Assembly (NCBI GenBank): GCA_020746875.1
Contig: JAGTJL010000005.1
Span: forward strand, 2,232,001 to 2,296,000
DNA from: Rhexocercosporidium sp. MPI-PUGE-AT-0058
Lineage: Eukaryota > Ascomycota > Leotiomycetes > Helotiales
DNA length: 64,000 bases
Direction of reading: 5' to 3'
Shown here: positions 22,565-34,986 of the stretch, piece by piece
Layout: each line of letters begins with the position of its first letter
Position numbering within the stretch: the stretch's first letter is position 1
Notes under the pieces: model-generated
Told to the model about the DNA's origin: nothing
Database searches by the model: none
What the model saw: the letters and a program-made list of their open reading frames with translations, nothing else
Translations under genes and position numbers: made by a program

Positions 22565-23579
22565 TTGAAAACTTCTCCTTGAAGGTGATCTGGGCAATAG
22601 CCAAGTTCCTATCTCATTCAGTAATTCTAGTAGTGTCGACTGAGGAGAAGCAAAAATCTGTTCATGCGAATAACGACAGAGGAGGTCTGTTTAGGCACAC
22701 TTATGGGGTCGCGTGGAGCCTAACTGTTTACCACATGCTGATCAGCTTTGTTGACCTTTCTGCTTGTAACGTCACTGCATTCATAAAAGATAGTATTTAC
22801 CACTCAATGGATGTCCATGGTCCCCTTACACTTCTTTAGTTGATTGCCAGAAAATAAATCCCAGTCAGCTGGTCAACCTTGAGAGTCAGGGGCTCGCTTA
22901 GAGGGGAGTGTGGCATTGGTCTAAGCCTATTTGGTTCCGGAATGTCTTTTCTGCAACAATTTGACTTCAGCTCCTGCACCTCTCCTCCAACCAGAATTTC
23001 CTTCAACAGCCACCAATATTTCGAGCCTCATCCTCAGCGCCTACGAAGTTTTTGGATAATATCTCACCAAGTTTCGAGTGCAACGCTGAGTGACTTTATA
23101 TGAATAAAACCAGTGCGGCTCAAGGAAAGTGCATATGCTACATCAGAGAGGATGAGACATGATCTGGTAACGCTGGGAGCCTTACTGAGATCAATCTAAA
23201 TAGCAAGGCTAGAGAATGCCTAGCATCTGGAACGTGGCACAAGCCCTCTGAACTGTCGCCATCATGAAGCGGGCCTAGATGCGCCACGCATAAGATAGGC
23301 GTTTTCGGCGACAAAAGTCACACAAGGCTGGGACCAAGAAGGGGTTAAAGTAGCATTCAAGCCCCGTCGGATTTTTCCCTTTGGTACAATATCGGATGGC
23401 AGCTAACACGTCGGTGAGCTCGGCGTAGATATCGATTTCTACCCGGGAAATTGAGATTGAGGATTGCAAAGTGCGAAGTGCGAAGTAAGTTATTCACAAA
23501 GATTGTCCATGGCAATAGGTAGTTGACGATCAAGCCCCGCCCTCGACTACCAATACAAACTTGTCAACTTAACGCCACA
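22565..23579. other. Intergenic
   Basis: Between two plus-strand genes; holds the MFS 3' UTR and the RBR gene promoter. No other feature is seen. Confidence 0.5.
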
Positions 23580-26094
23580 ATGGGCTTGTTTGGCAAGGGA
23601 TTCTCTAGCAAGAGCCGGCTGTCTTTGATTGATGAGTTCAAGGGATCAGAGACAAATGTGACAGGAAGTCGCCTGAGCCGGTCGAACACACATCAACAAC
23701 AGACTTCGCAAGAGCACCAATCCCTCAGACTCACGATTCAGCAGCATGAGATCAAAATCCAAGAGCAGGAGCACAGTGTGAACGAGCTGACAAAGATCAT
23801 TGAGCGAATGAAGAATGAAGAGCAACTCCTCCATTCTCAAGTGTGGACCTTCTCCGAACAATTGAGTGAGGCGAAAACGGAAGCCGACAGACTAAAGATT
23901 CAAATCACAACATTCGAAGAGCAAACGCGGAATTTGAATTGGCAGTATCAAGTGGCGTCTGTCAGTATGAACGACTTAAAGGACGCCTGTAACGAAAAAG
24001 ACGAAGAACTGTCAGCCAGATCGAACACAATCCATGTTCTGAGTGGACACAATCAGCAACTTCAGAGACGTGTAGCCCACCTGGAGAGAATTGTTTCTTC
24101 GACCAGCCAGCATACGGGAACTGATATTCAAACCTTTTTCGATCGTTATGCTGAAATGGAGAATGCTCAGGGAGACATGTTGGCAAGGCTCGAAACCCAC
24201 AGGCAGGAGAGAATGGAGTTGCAGGAGGCGTTCGAGGCAATGGAGTCCGAGAATGCCTCTTTGAAGACGGTCATTGAAGAGTTGCAAAAGGATGCATCAG
24301 GCCTTGAAACATGTCAGCCACAGACACTTCGATCGCTCTTGACAATGAGGCTTGTAGACCAGGCTCTTATCGTCGGTGAAGATGATACCTCATCGCATAA
24401 TCAGAATTGGTTCCCGACAGGACTTCCACAATCGTCATTGGACATCAAGTGTAGTCCAGCGGATATCCAAGAGCTGGCAAACCTACTGCCAACTGGACCT
24501 GACTACGTTCATTTCTATAAGAGAATGAGTTTGGACATCTGCGCCGTCTGTACTAAACCAAAGTTCAAGCTTAAGAATGAACCTCGCCACAATTTCGCAT
24601 CTTCAAAGTGGTTGAACGAGTACCTCGGAAAAACTCGGTATTTCGCCTGCTGCTACGAAAAAGTCTGCAAAGATTGCTTCACGAAACATGTTCTTGAGAC
24701 GCTCGGATCAAAGTGGTGGTACAAACTTGGGACGCTTCAATGGTTCTCGTGTCCCCGAGAAGGTTGCGAGGAAGCTCTGGGCATACGCTGCGAGGCGGAC
24801 TTGGAAATTTGCCTGGAGAGGAATTGCGACACCGTGGCAGTGGACCATGTCAAAATGTGAGCTGTGGCCCCCCTTAGTTTGCGCAAGGTTTTGAACTAAC
24901 AAAAGACGCAGGTACATCAAAGCAATGACTTTCCGACAGGCTTTAGAATCGCTCGAGACGAAGCCCGATAATGATACACTAAGGAAAGCTGCGGAGTTGA
25001 CGAAACATCTAGTGGAAGCAAATCGCATGCATAGTCTGTTCGACCCAAGATTCGATCCCGCAATGGTTGATGAGACTGGCTGCATACCAGAGTTCAATAC
25101 TGGAACGATATACAACGCTATCATAGACAACAGTTCATCACCTGTGCCTCTATTTCTCCGATTCATCCGACGTCAAAGTCGGCCCAAATGCTGCATGGTT
25201 TGTAGTAAAACTATGTTCGAAATAGACTATGGAACTCTAGAATCATGGAAAGCTGCTTGTAGAGGCTTCGAGGGCTCGTGGATGTGGAACATCCTTGTCT
25301 TTCCCACAAACGAAACTCAGCAGTGCGATCATGAATTCGAAGTGTGCAGAGCTTGCACAGCAGAGCATCTCCGCGGTAATTTGATCAGCGGTGGTCCATC
25401 GGCCTGCGACAGTCTCTCCTGTCCTCAATGTAACAGAGTTCTTTCCTACCAAGAGATCCATCGACTTGCTGACACCGAGACTGTCACAAAGTAAGTCGGA
25501 TCGACTTTTTGATATTTCGAGAGCTAACTTTCACTAGATACGAAAAGTTCATGCTGCAGACATATTTGTCGAAAGATCCTAACTTTCGTTGGTGTCTTAG
25601 CCCGCTCTGCGATACTGGACAGTTGTATGAAACGCCCCCAATTGACACCAAAACATTCTGTGAAGAATGTAGTTACGAGATGTGCTTCAAACACGAGATG
25701 CCCTGGCATGACGGCCTGACATGCGATGAATATGATAACGTACGAGATCATGGAGATCCGAGCTACGGAGAGACCCAAGAGTGGATCAGAACCAACACAA
25801 AACCATGTCCGGGTTGCCAGGTTGGCATACAGAAAGGCGAAGCATGCTTCCACATGACTTGTAAGTAACCTACGACTTCATTGATGCGCTGTAGTGTTGA
25901 AAGCTGATTTCTCCCCGTCAGGTTCCCAGTGCAATCACGAGTTTTGCTGGCAGTGTCTCGCCAATTGGACGGGAATTGCAGCCAATGGCCAAGAGGGCCA
26001 TGCAGAAGGATGTTTCTTCAGAACGAATAATGTTCGACCTACGGGTCTCAGGGGCGAAAATATCGAAGATGCTTTGCGGGCCAGGAACGAGTAA
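23580..26094 (+). CDS. RBR-type (RING-IBR-RING) E3 ubiquitin ligase-like protein with long N-terminal coiled coil
   Basis: Predicted to transfer ubiquitin through a RING2 cysteine thioester. Exons are 23580-24856, 24912-25490, 25538-25860 and 25922-26094, about 783 aa; introns of 55, 47 and 61 nt keep frame. Residues about 40-255 are Gln/Glu-rich heptad-like coiled coil. A first Cys-rich cluster (CAVCTKPKFKL ... CCYEKVCKDCF ... CPREGC) lies at about 320-400. A second (CCMVCSK ... CRACTAEH ... CPQCNRV) at about 519-605 looks like the RING1. The IBR follows (WCLSPLCD ... FCEECSYEMCFKHEMPWH). RING2 is KPCPGCQVGIQKGEACFHMTC ending in CNHEFCWQC; the Cys of ACFHM is the expected catalytic residue. 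A possible further donor (GTAAGCC) overlaps the stop at 26092, so a short extra 3' exon cannot be excluded. Confidence 0.82.
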
Positions 26095-26543
26095 GCCAGA
26101 GAAGACGATGTTCATCCAGATTGCCAAAGATATCTCCTTACACTTGAAGCCAGTATCGTTCTGGGGCATTGTGATGTTTGAGCAGCACTTCAGAGTGATC
26201 TTCAAGCTCATTGGTAGAAAATCAATATGTTTACTTCTCGTTTGAATCTTCTTTGAGCCGAATTCCCTGCTGACTTGGGCGTGGCAACCCTACCTTAAGC
26301 AAAGGAGCGAAACTCTGTAAGAATGGATTCCAGTGGAAAAGGGGGCGGGGTACTTGAGCGAGAACCTTTGGACTCTCGCCGAATTCAAAGGAAACCCTCA
26401 GGGCCTTTGAATATACAGCCCAAAATCATCACATGGAAGTAAAACTTTGACTAATCAAACTACACTGTTGGAAATGCGTTGCATAAAGTTTCTTGTTTCG
26501 AGTCTGCTAACAAATGTACTCTTTTCTGCCGTCGTATTTCCCA
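26095..26543. other. Convergent intergenic spacer
   Basis: Between the 3' ends of the RBR gene (plus) and the reductase gene (minus). It should hold both terminators; no distinct motif is seen. Confidence 0.5.
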
Positions 26544-27571
26544 TCACAATCCGGAAATTTCCCTAATCACCACTTCCATATTTTCTTGCGGTAACTCCAA
26601 TAGCTCATTCCCAACAGTAATCCCACTCCCTGGTGCACCGTGGCCCTCTCCATCTTTGCATAGGAACCATCCCCATAACCTCCCAATACCCCTGAAGTCT
26701 CCTTTCTGTAGCATCTCAACTCCCTCCTTTTCCCACGACTCTGCATCTACTTTCGTGATCTCAAATTTCTGTCCCGTAGCCCTTTCCACAGTTTCAAGGA
26801 TCTGGTTCTGCGTAGTCTGAAAGGAGGTGATTAAGACGTATTTGTTAGCTGTCAGGGTTGGCTTTTGGAGCACTCTAACGATGGCACGAGCTATTTGGGG
26901 GATTGTAGTTGTAATGTAGGGCTCGTTGCCCGAGTCGATGATTGTGGAGGTTTTGTTTGGAACGGAAGTACCAAGAAAACCTGACTTGAGAGTCTTTCTG
27001 GATGTGAGTTACATGCAAGCTTACAAATGACAAGAAGACAAATTTGAAGACATACCCAATCAAACAACGGTGCAGCGCCAATAGCAGTCCATGTGAGATC
27101 GAGATTTTCGGAAGCTTTCCCATCGAGATAGTCAAGAATTTGCTTCTTTGGCATCAATCGCTGATATAATGCTGGAAGGTGCTCCTTTATAGTAGACATG
27201 TCGGGGGTGTTGAAACCGAAATCGCTGGGAATGAAATGTTTTACGCCATTGACGATGGCCGCGTCGATGATTTTGGTCTGGGTCATCGTTGCAAGAGCAC
27301 TCATCGTGGACACAATTGCATCTTGACCTCGGCAGGCCTGAGTAAGAGAGGCTTCTGAATAGTCTGTTTGAAAAACTTTGATATTTGGGAAATCGCTGTT
27401 GGTTGAATTGTCACGCGAAAGGAGGCTGACATTGAAATTTGCTGAGAGGAGATGTTGGACAACGACTGGACCAAGATTGCCCTTCGCCTTTCGGGTTTGA
27501 GTTCCAATATTGTGAAAGGGACAGAATGCAACACTTACTCCGACGACTAAGACATTCTTAATAGGGGACAT
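26544..27571 (-). CDS. NmrA-like / isoflavone-reductase-like NAD(P)-binding protein
   Basis: A cytosolic atypical short-chain dehydrogenase-type protein that binds NAD(P)H; such proteins are either redox sensors or aromatic-compound reductases. Exons (minus strand) are 27539-27571, 27056-27487 and 26544-26993, about 304 aa, with introns of 51 and 62 nt. The first splice joins NVLVVG to AKGNLG to make the Gly-rich nucleotide-binding loop GAKGNLG right after strand 1. Later blocks are DAIVSTMSALATMTQ, HFIPSDFGFNTPD and SGFLGTSVPNKT after the second splice, then a substrate-binding half ending LLELPQENMEVVIREISG. The acceptor of intron 2 (26994) was chosen because it gives DWTLKSGFLGT, which fits the family. 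Length is normal. The substrate is unknown. Confidence 0.82.
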
Positions 27572-30500
27572 GCTAAATTGGCAGTGTTTGAGATTGCGTA
27601 TGTGTGGGAGCGAAACTGTTGCGCTTATAAATTTGTTGACTTCAGTGTTATGAATTGGTGTTCCTGTTCCTATACACATCTCTTATATACACTTATGGCG
27701 GCAGGATGAGACACTGCCGCTCAGTATTGCATCGAGAAATGCCAAAATACGCAATGCGGAGTTAAGACAGGACTTGACTTATTTCCACCTTCGCCGGAAT
27801 TAGCCAGAATTGTATTACAGCAAGTATTTTCCAACTCACGTCGATGTGGTATACGTAGTAAAGGGCACCTACAGACCACAATGAGCTTTTTTTGATTCCA
27901 CATAGTCCATCCTTGGACAGGGATCATACAGAATGATGCACCCCACTTGTTGAGATCGGCCTGGATGACGAGTTAGGCCAAATGTAGCGCAAGAACCATT
28001 TTAGGCTCCTACTAATAAAGCATGGCTACTTCTAGATCCGTTGTTGAAGCTGCGGATCTCATATTCTGAATGGAAGTAAGCTTCCTTCGCTTGCAGTTCG
28101 GGGGGAAGGGGGGGGAGGGGCTCACTTACGAATTGAAAATGCTGACATTACTACCGAGTTCTCTTGCAGGATAATACATAGCACAGTTGATGGAGAGGGA
28201 CTTTATATTTGCATCAATCGTAGATGTTGCTATGGCACAGAGTCTTTGACACACCATGGGCGGCTAGGGACAGTATATGACACTTGTTTAGGTAGGTCCT
28301 GGCCGATTGGATTTGATGGCTTTTTATGTCAAGGGCCTTTTTTAAAGATGAGGGACTGTAATGCTTAGCATTTCGGAAATGTTCAACGTGCTTAATGGGC
28401 TTAAGTTAGTGTACCCATTATCTCATTGTTACGTGGGCCCTGGAAAGACCTGAAGTCCTTATGGTCTCCTTGCTACGTTTTCAGTGCTCGGGTATTCATT
28501 GAGAGGTGTTTTCATTTCCTTTTCTCTCTTTTTGGAATATCCGCGAATTTACTGTAACGAAGCTTATCACTAAATATGCTGAGAAAAAAAGAAGAGGGCC
28601 GTTGTAAATGAGACTCAACTAAGGCCAAGACTGAGTTCTCGAGTCCGGGAGTTTCAGCACCGTCTACGACGCAACGCATTGGAATAGTGTAAGTAAGGTT
28701 CTTACAGTATTGCAAGATTGCTTTCATATCTATAGAAGTGAAGTAGCCTACCCCAAGTGATGGAAGAGCAATATGGAAAACAAAATGAAAAGTCGTGTCA
28801 AATGTATACCGTTGCCCCTGTTTTCTTGGAATGAACAATTTGACAGCCAAGTATTACAGGCGCCTTGATTTGCAACTAAAGATCTTGGAATCGGCAGCTT
28901 ATCTGCCACTGCGTCGTTTGATGAGCTGTCACTAAGCCGCTCTGTTTGGTTTCTTCGCCTCTCTTCGCTCCTTTGTTTCACTTGCCATCCAGCATGACTC
29001 ACCCGCAGTGAGGTGACCCAAAGCGACCGTCAAGGACAGAAGCGAATTCTTTGAATATTCAAGTGCCTGGTAAATTTTGTGACTAAGATTGTTGCATGTG
29101 GCAGCCTTGAGTCTGTCCCCGATTCCCATGTCAGCGCAATATTAAACATGCAGTACCAATGTCCCTAGTGTAGACATCTTGCAAGTTATTTCTCATGATA
29201 ATCTTCATCATGCAATGATGCTAATATCGATATTGTGTCTCATAAATAACTTTTTCTTCGAATGCAATGTTAGCAAGATTGAGCGAGTTCTTGAGAGACT
29301 GGTTGCATCGACAGCGATCTTGGAGAAGCTATCTTGGCAACCACGGGGCCACGAATACGGCATTCAAACTCCGCTGAGACTCGAATGGCCACACCCATCG
29401 TCAGCTCAAGCCACTCTTGCCATAAAAGTAAGATGATACTGCTGGAACCCATTTGCGTCACATTACGGATCCAACCACACCACCAGCAAACCGCCAAAAT
29501 TTCCCAGATTTCCAGAAATTGAAGTGGGACATGTTTATCATCATGCGGCTAGATTGGACTTGGGTCTTTGCTCTTCTTCATATAGTAGGTTTGCAATGAG
29601 CTTGTTATTTTGTCAATGGAGAACTTGCTGCAGCTCACTCACTATGTTTTGAAGACCGAATTCAAAGCTGGTGTTGTCTCTCGAGATCCGTACACCATAT
29701 ACGTGCAGGGATTCTGGTCCGTGTTTTGCACCTGTTGGAACCTTCTACCAGGTCACTTACACAGACGAAACCAGAACTGATCCGAGATGTACTCACTTTT
29801 GTCCAGATGGCAAGCTACGCATCTGATTTCGTTGATATTCTTCCTTGCTGACATTTTGTCGTGGTTACAGGAAGCGTCCAGGCTGATCGACCAACGCGAC
29901 TGCGTCATAAAAGTCACAAGCAAAGTCGACGGTTGCGGTCAGAGCGGGTGTTGGGGTCACCATGGGAGTTCTGTCAGCAGGCTGCATTGCTGCTTTGATA
30001 TTCATGATGAGGACTCAGAAGAGTCTGAAACGCTGGCTAGCACAGAGAGAAGTACAGCCTAAGCACAAATCCTCGGACAAGCTCAGATTAGTGCATGAAG
30101 TGGAAGGGCTGAACAAACTTACGAACGCTAGCCAGGTTGAAATAACCGACGAGGCCTATGGATAGTCCCGTTCGGAGTCCAGGACTTGCGAGCTTTATTC
30201 CGATGGGTGGAGGAACTAACAAAGGTAGTAATGGCCAAAACTTATCCCTGTAACATTTTGCAGTGCTAGGAGATATATTGTACAGCGAAGGATTTGCAAC
30301 TCGGGTGGGCTGGGCTCATAATGTTGGCTTGATAATCTCTGATTTCCTGTGGCTTAGACAGTGGTATTAAAGCAACCGAAAGTCGTATAATTGGGGGTTA
30401 ATGCAGTACATATTGGCGTATCATAGAATTCTTCTGTATGACAGTCTCATACATCTGCCATTTCTTTTAACTATAAAGCCTTTAGCCTTGCAAGTATCGA

Positions 30501-30922
30501 TGGCTCGTGACAAAACCGATGAGAATTGCAACGTCGAAATACGGCACAAAATTTCCCAGACTAGAGCAAATGGTTTCGACTATTTCCGATTAAAGATTCT
30601 TCCTAGCATTGCCATTGAAGAACCTCAAAGTCCTTGTCCACTGGGCAGGAAGGTTAAGCGAGACAATCAAAACAATACAAACACATCCCGTATTTGTTTC
30701 CAAACTTTTGCAATACGAACAGCCATGCCAGTTTTGAGGAAATGTGTATAAGAAACTTCATCTGGGAAATATTTGATTTGACCGAAGCTAACATGATCTC
30801 AACTCTGCCTTCAATAGCGTTCAAAACATCGATGAGGCAGTTGATGCAAGTCGCTGCATTATTTGTTGCCAGTTCTCCATCAAAAACGTCGCAGACGCCA
30901 GCCATCGAACATCAGTCACGCT
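27572..30922. other. 3.35 kb gene-poor intergenic region
   Basis: Mostly AT-rich and without a supported gene. A dense G run sits at about 28099-28120. At about 29640-30165 (plus) there are short protein-like stretches that may be a dead gene (see findings). No RNA gene is recognised. Confidence 0.45.
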
Positions 30923-33900
30923 TCATCCCCATTTGAACATTATCTCCATTGCTGTCGACATCTTCCATTCCAATAAAAGCACCTCCCCAACCAAATTTTT
31001 TGTTTCCCGCAGCAAGCCCTCCAAGTCGTCCCAAGCATTGTTGTGGCCACCTGCATGACCGCAAAAGCTGCGTACCCAGGCTCGTACACATGTCGAATGC
31101 TGAGATTATCGCCGTTCATACTTCTGAGTAGTGTGGAAAAATATACAAGATCTGGTGCTTTGAGATACGGCGGTAGTGGTTTCTCGGTAGTAATTGCCCC
31201 AGATATGATAGATAGCAGCGCAGTGACATTTTGAGACGACAACTGCATCGATACAACTAGCTCTTTGAAGTCTTTGAGCCAAGATGCAGATGAGTCTTGA
31301 GATTCCAATTTTGAGGTGACATCTGAAAAGGACTCTGTCACGTAGGATATCATGGTAATGTAATGCATGATGCTGTACTCGGTCAGCCGTGGGAACATGC
31401 AGAAACTGTCTCAAGAGAATTCTTACTTCTTGGTGTGATGCCTGAGCCGATCATATGTATTGCTGGGGAACTTTCCCCCGAACGTCGGCTCCCATCTTGT
31501 GAACTCAGTGTGCCGCTTCATACCTTGCAACAGGACAAGCTCCTTGATGAACAGTCGATTTCGAGCTTTTGCCAAGGCTTTGATTGGATTTGCCTTGATT
31601 CTGACATCGCCTTCCGCATCTCGGAGTCTCAGTTCAATTGTTTGGTAAACAGCACTATAGTAATTCCCTAAGATGTAGATTGATGAACCCAGATCCCTTC
31701 GAAGTTGAGTACGAGCGGTAATGACCGATGGAAAATAATTAAAGAAAAAAGCGACAGACACCCATCCGCCACAGCAGCCAATCGATAGGGAGCAAGCTCG
31801 TAAAGGGGGTGAAAGACTTGACCATTAGAAACTGACAGTGGGACGCCAATCTGCGAGACCTGAAGCTCATATCCCACGATCAGAATGACAGTAAACATTC
31901 CAATCATCGGAACCACTGTATCTTCGGGGTTCTTGATTAGGGTGAAATGATACAGAAATATGGCAATGCCAAGGAAAACAATCACTCTAGTGACCATCCA
32001 CAATGTACCAGATAAAGTATGAAACTACCTCGCAATGGCTGTGCCTGCAAATCGAACAAACTGCCCATAGATTCCTGATCCGGCCGTTTGAGTCATGCTA
32101 ATTGCAACCATAATCGATCCCCAAATAAGGCGCTGTTCGATGAAGAACTCCTGCGAATTCCTAAATAGCAAGCTACGGCGATTGACATAGTACCCATTGC
32201 TACTCTCAGTCCAAAAGTGGATTCGGAGGAGCCAAAGAAGCGGGGAAAGAGTCGGATATTGTCAGTCACCTTCTCGTAGGTGGTGATAGGAGGAAAATGT
32301 CGGCATCTTTCTCTACCTGCAGACCATCGTTGAGATAGACTGTGACACCAATCGCTCTTGGACATGGTACCGTTAGCGACCTTCGAGTCGGAAAATTTAA
32401 CGAGCTCTAGAATCGCTTTAGCAACCGGGGAGGGAATATTCTAGCTTCGAAAAGTTAGCGAATTTTACATCTAGAACTAGTGGAGCAACTTACATCCAGA
32501 ATGAGGAATAGCTGAGACTGATGTCGTTCGTGAAGTGGGTACTCGGGAGGGTTAAGGTCACTTCACTTTGGGCTGGGGTCCATGCCTTTCGAAGTACACC
32601 ATTCTCTAAGGGGCCCCTCCCGCTGAGCCATATACTCATTTATCATCATTTCTAAGTGCCAGGCGAATCTGATTTCTCCAGATGGGCCCGCCGTGCGGTC
32701 TGAACCACTCGCTTCGATGTCTGCTTTCGCTGTAGACTTGGGTCGTTTTTCGAACTCGAGTGTGTACAAAAAGTGTTGGAGACCCTCCATCATCGAACCT
32801 TTGAGCTTCTGTACCCGAAAATGGAGCAACTCAAATATCCATTGCCACTGCTCTACTTCTCTTTCTTCCGCAGCCTTGAGCTCGTCCTCTGTGCAGCCGC
32901 CGGATAGGCTTGCAGCCCGAACGCAGCCCCAGCCGCCACTCCTCTCGATGCGATCCGCGACTTGGGTGAGTGATTCCATACCCAACATGGGATGTACAAT
33001 ATTCTTGAGTAGCTTTATGATGGTTGAGAAGTCTTTCAGGCTCAATATCCCCCATGCGACTTCACGTTTTGCAAACCGAAGTTCGGCCTGTGCCTTCATT
33101 TAAAGTTCTGTGAGACTTGTCATGGCAGCTTTCAATGAGTCTGCCTCGGGCCACGGTGTCGCTCTTTTTAGAGGATCGCGTTTGCAATTTACCTGACTTC
33201 TCGCATCATTTGAACTTGCTTGGCGCCCGTACCAATTTCTGCGTGGAAGTGAGACCATGTATTGGCTGTGAGCTTGGAGAACGGCCTTGAATGTTTGGAT
33301 CTCTCCATGTATTACCATCGAAATGAGGGTCCTTGAAGTGAACGGGAGAACCAAAGGGCTGACAGCAGTCGATATGCCAAATCCAGCGAAGAATGTCTGA
33401 AGCAATCGGTCGACTTGAATATTGCATCAGCACTTCCTCGATCAGGACAGCGAGGGGTACGAAGCCAAAGATTCGGTACTTTTCATTGTTGCGAATTGCG
33501 TCCCGTATGTGGCTGTGACGTTGATAAAAATGGAGAACACAATCGAAGGAAGGAAGTATTGGGGTCGAAAAGCACGGAATCTATTCCAGTTATTAGCAGA
33601 ATGTTGTCGATCAGGGGTTCGTACCAACGTGTTGATCAGCCAAACGATCGCGAAAAGTCAGAAAGCCTTGTTGATACTAGCTGCTGGATTGTAATTGCTG
33701 ACTTTCGCTCCAGGAACAGGCCCATTTCCATTGGGCTTTGCTTTGTGCGTTGTGTCTGCTCGGGGTCTGACTGGTGCCCACATCGCATGGAGGGATACCG
33801 CAGCTGCAATAGAGATCAAAACCTGAAGGGGGAAAAAGGACCAGCGTTTGTCATGAATAGATGGCACAAGAACAGAACTCACATCGCCATTCCGATAGTA

Positions 33901-34093
33901 GGCGCAATCGCTCCCTTCGCACAAAATCAGCAGATGTTAAAAGATCCTCAAGGATGAATTCTCGCGAGATCCGGGCTGGAATGTCAATCAACTAGACTCA
34001 CTTGACCATGATCGAAACTACTGGAATACTTAATCTAAGCTTTTTCACCACGTTGTTCCATGATGAAGTTGGTGGGTCCTTCTGGGCCTTCAT
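30923..34093 (-). pseudogene. Decayed ArAE-type transporter (ER-transporter-like 6TM N-terminal / DUF2421 family)
   Basis: The intact family consists of about 1000-aa fungal membrane proteins with two sets of hydrophobic helices, related to aromatic-acid exporters. Reading the minus strand, conserved blocks appear in order: MAMW-type N-terminus after SIPVVSIMVK, VWLINTLVRTP, TYGTQFATM, LLQTFFAGFGISTAVSPLVL, AELRFAKREVAWG, RLFPRFFGSSESTFGLRVAM, VGYELQVSQIGV, LAPYRLAAV and RHVYEPGYAAFAVMQVA. The tail is DDLEGLLRETKNLVGE. In-frame stops interrupt it at 33658-33660 (where related proteins have Trp: KAF-stop-LFAIVW), 33100-33102 (TAA before MKAQAELRF) and 32563-32565 (TGA). Frame also shifts near 32160 and 31030. 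Several lesions fit C-to-T change on one strand. The gene is very unlikely to make a full protein. Confidence 0.8.
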
Positions 34094-34986
34094 TGCGTGA
34101 AGTTAACGGTCAAGTGACTGATGGTGGAAGCGTCGCCCAACGCCTCCAGCTTTGAGCAACAGTCAGATTCTCGATTGATCGTGAAAATCGAAGAAGGTCG
34201 ACGCGATGGAGGTTTGAGAGATTGTAGCATGGAGCTCAAATATGAAATAAGGAGACAGAGACTTCCCAGCTTTGGATCGGATGGAACCACAACCCAGAAT
34301 AAACCGAACTGAATTCGGGTGAGGCACCCTTCAAAACAAAAAGGCCACCCATTCAATATTTACGCCTGTGAAGGCCTTCAAAAAAAAAAAAAAAATGCCA
34401 CAGGGTTTGCAACTGGCGAGTGGATGATTATTATGAATTGTGAGACTTGAGGGCTTCCCTTCGTAAGCCTGGTATTCGCTTAATGGCTCTCTGATTATTG
34501 AGACCTCGGGATTTCGAGGCCTCACGGTGCCGCCGCCTGGTAATTGGGTACTGAACCTTGTTCCGACATGAGAGTACAATAATCACTGCTGGCTTGCTGA
34601 CAGTGCCCAACAGAATCCCGAAATGAGGATGGATGTTTTCTTACAAGCTATCCCATCTACCCTCAAAAGGGAGGTTTTTGGACACACCTCTCACGACTAT
34701 TATAAACATTTCTCAAGAGTTACTCAAGCTGTTTGGAGATGGCGTGAAAAGAATTTACAAAAATCTCCCTTTGGAGGGTGGAAGAGATAGCTAGGCAATT
34801 TCTCTACGGAAAGAAGTCGCAGAAGATGCACGGCGATGTGTGCTCTCGTAGATTGCAGAGATGAAAACAAAAGTTTTTGAAGTATTGATCATTAATGAGT
34901 GACGATAGCCACAGCCATGCCTGTTCACTGATGTCCAATGATGTCCACTTGTATTTGAACTTATGACTGTCCCAGACACCGACCAT
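34094..34986. other. Intergenic
   Basis: Between the dead transporter and the MFS gene; contains a run of 15 A at about 34380-34394. No gene is supported. Confidence 0.5.
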
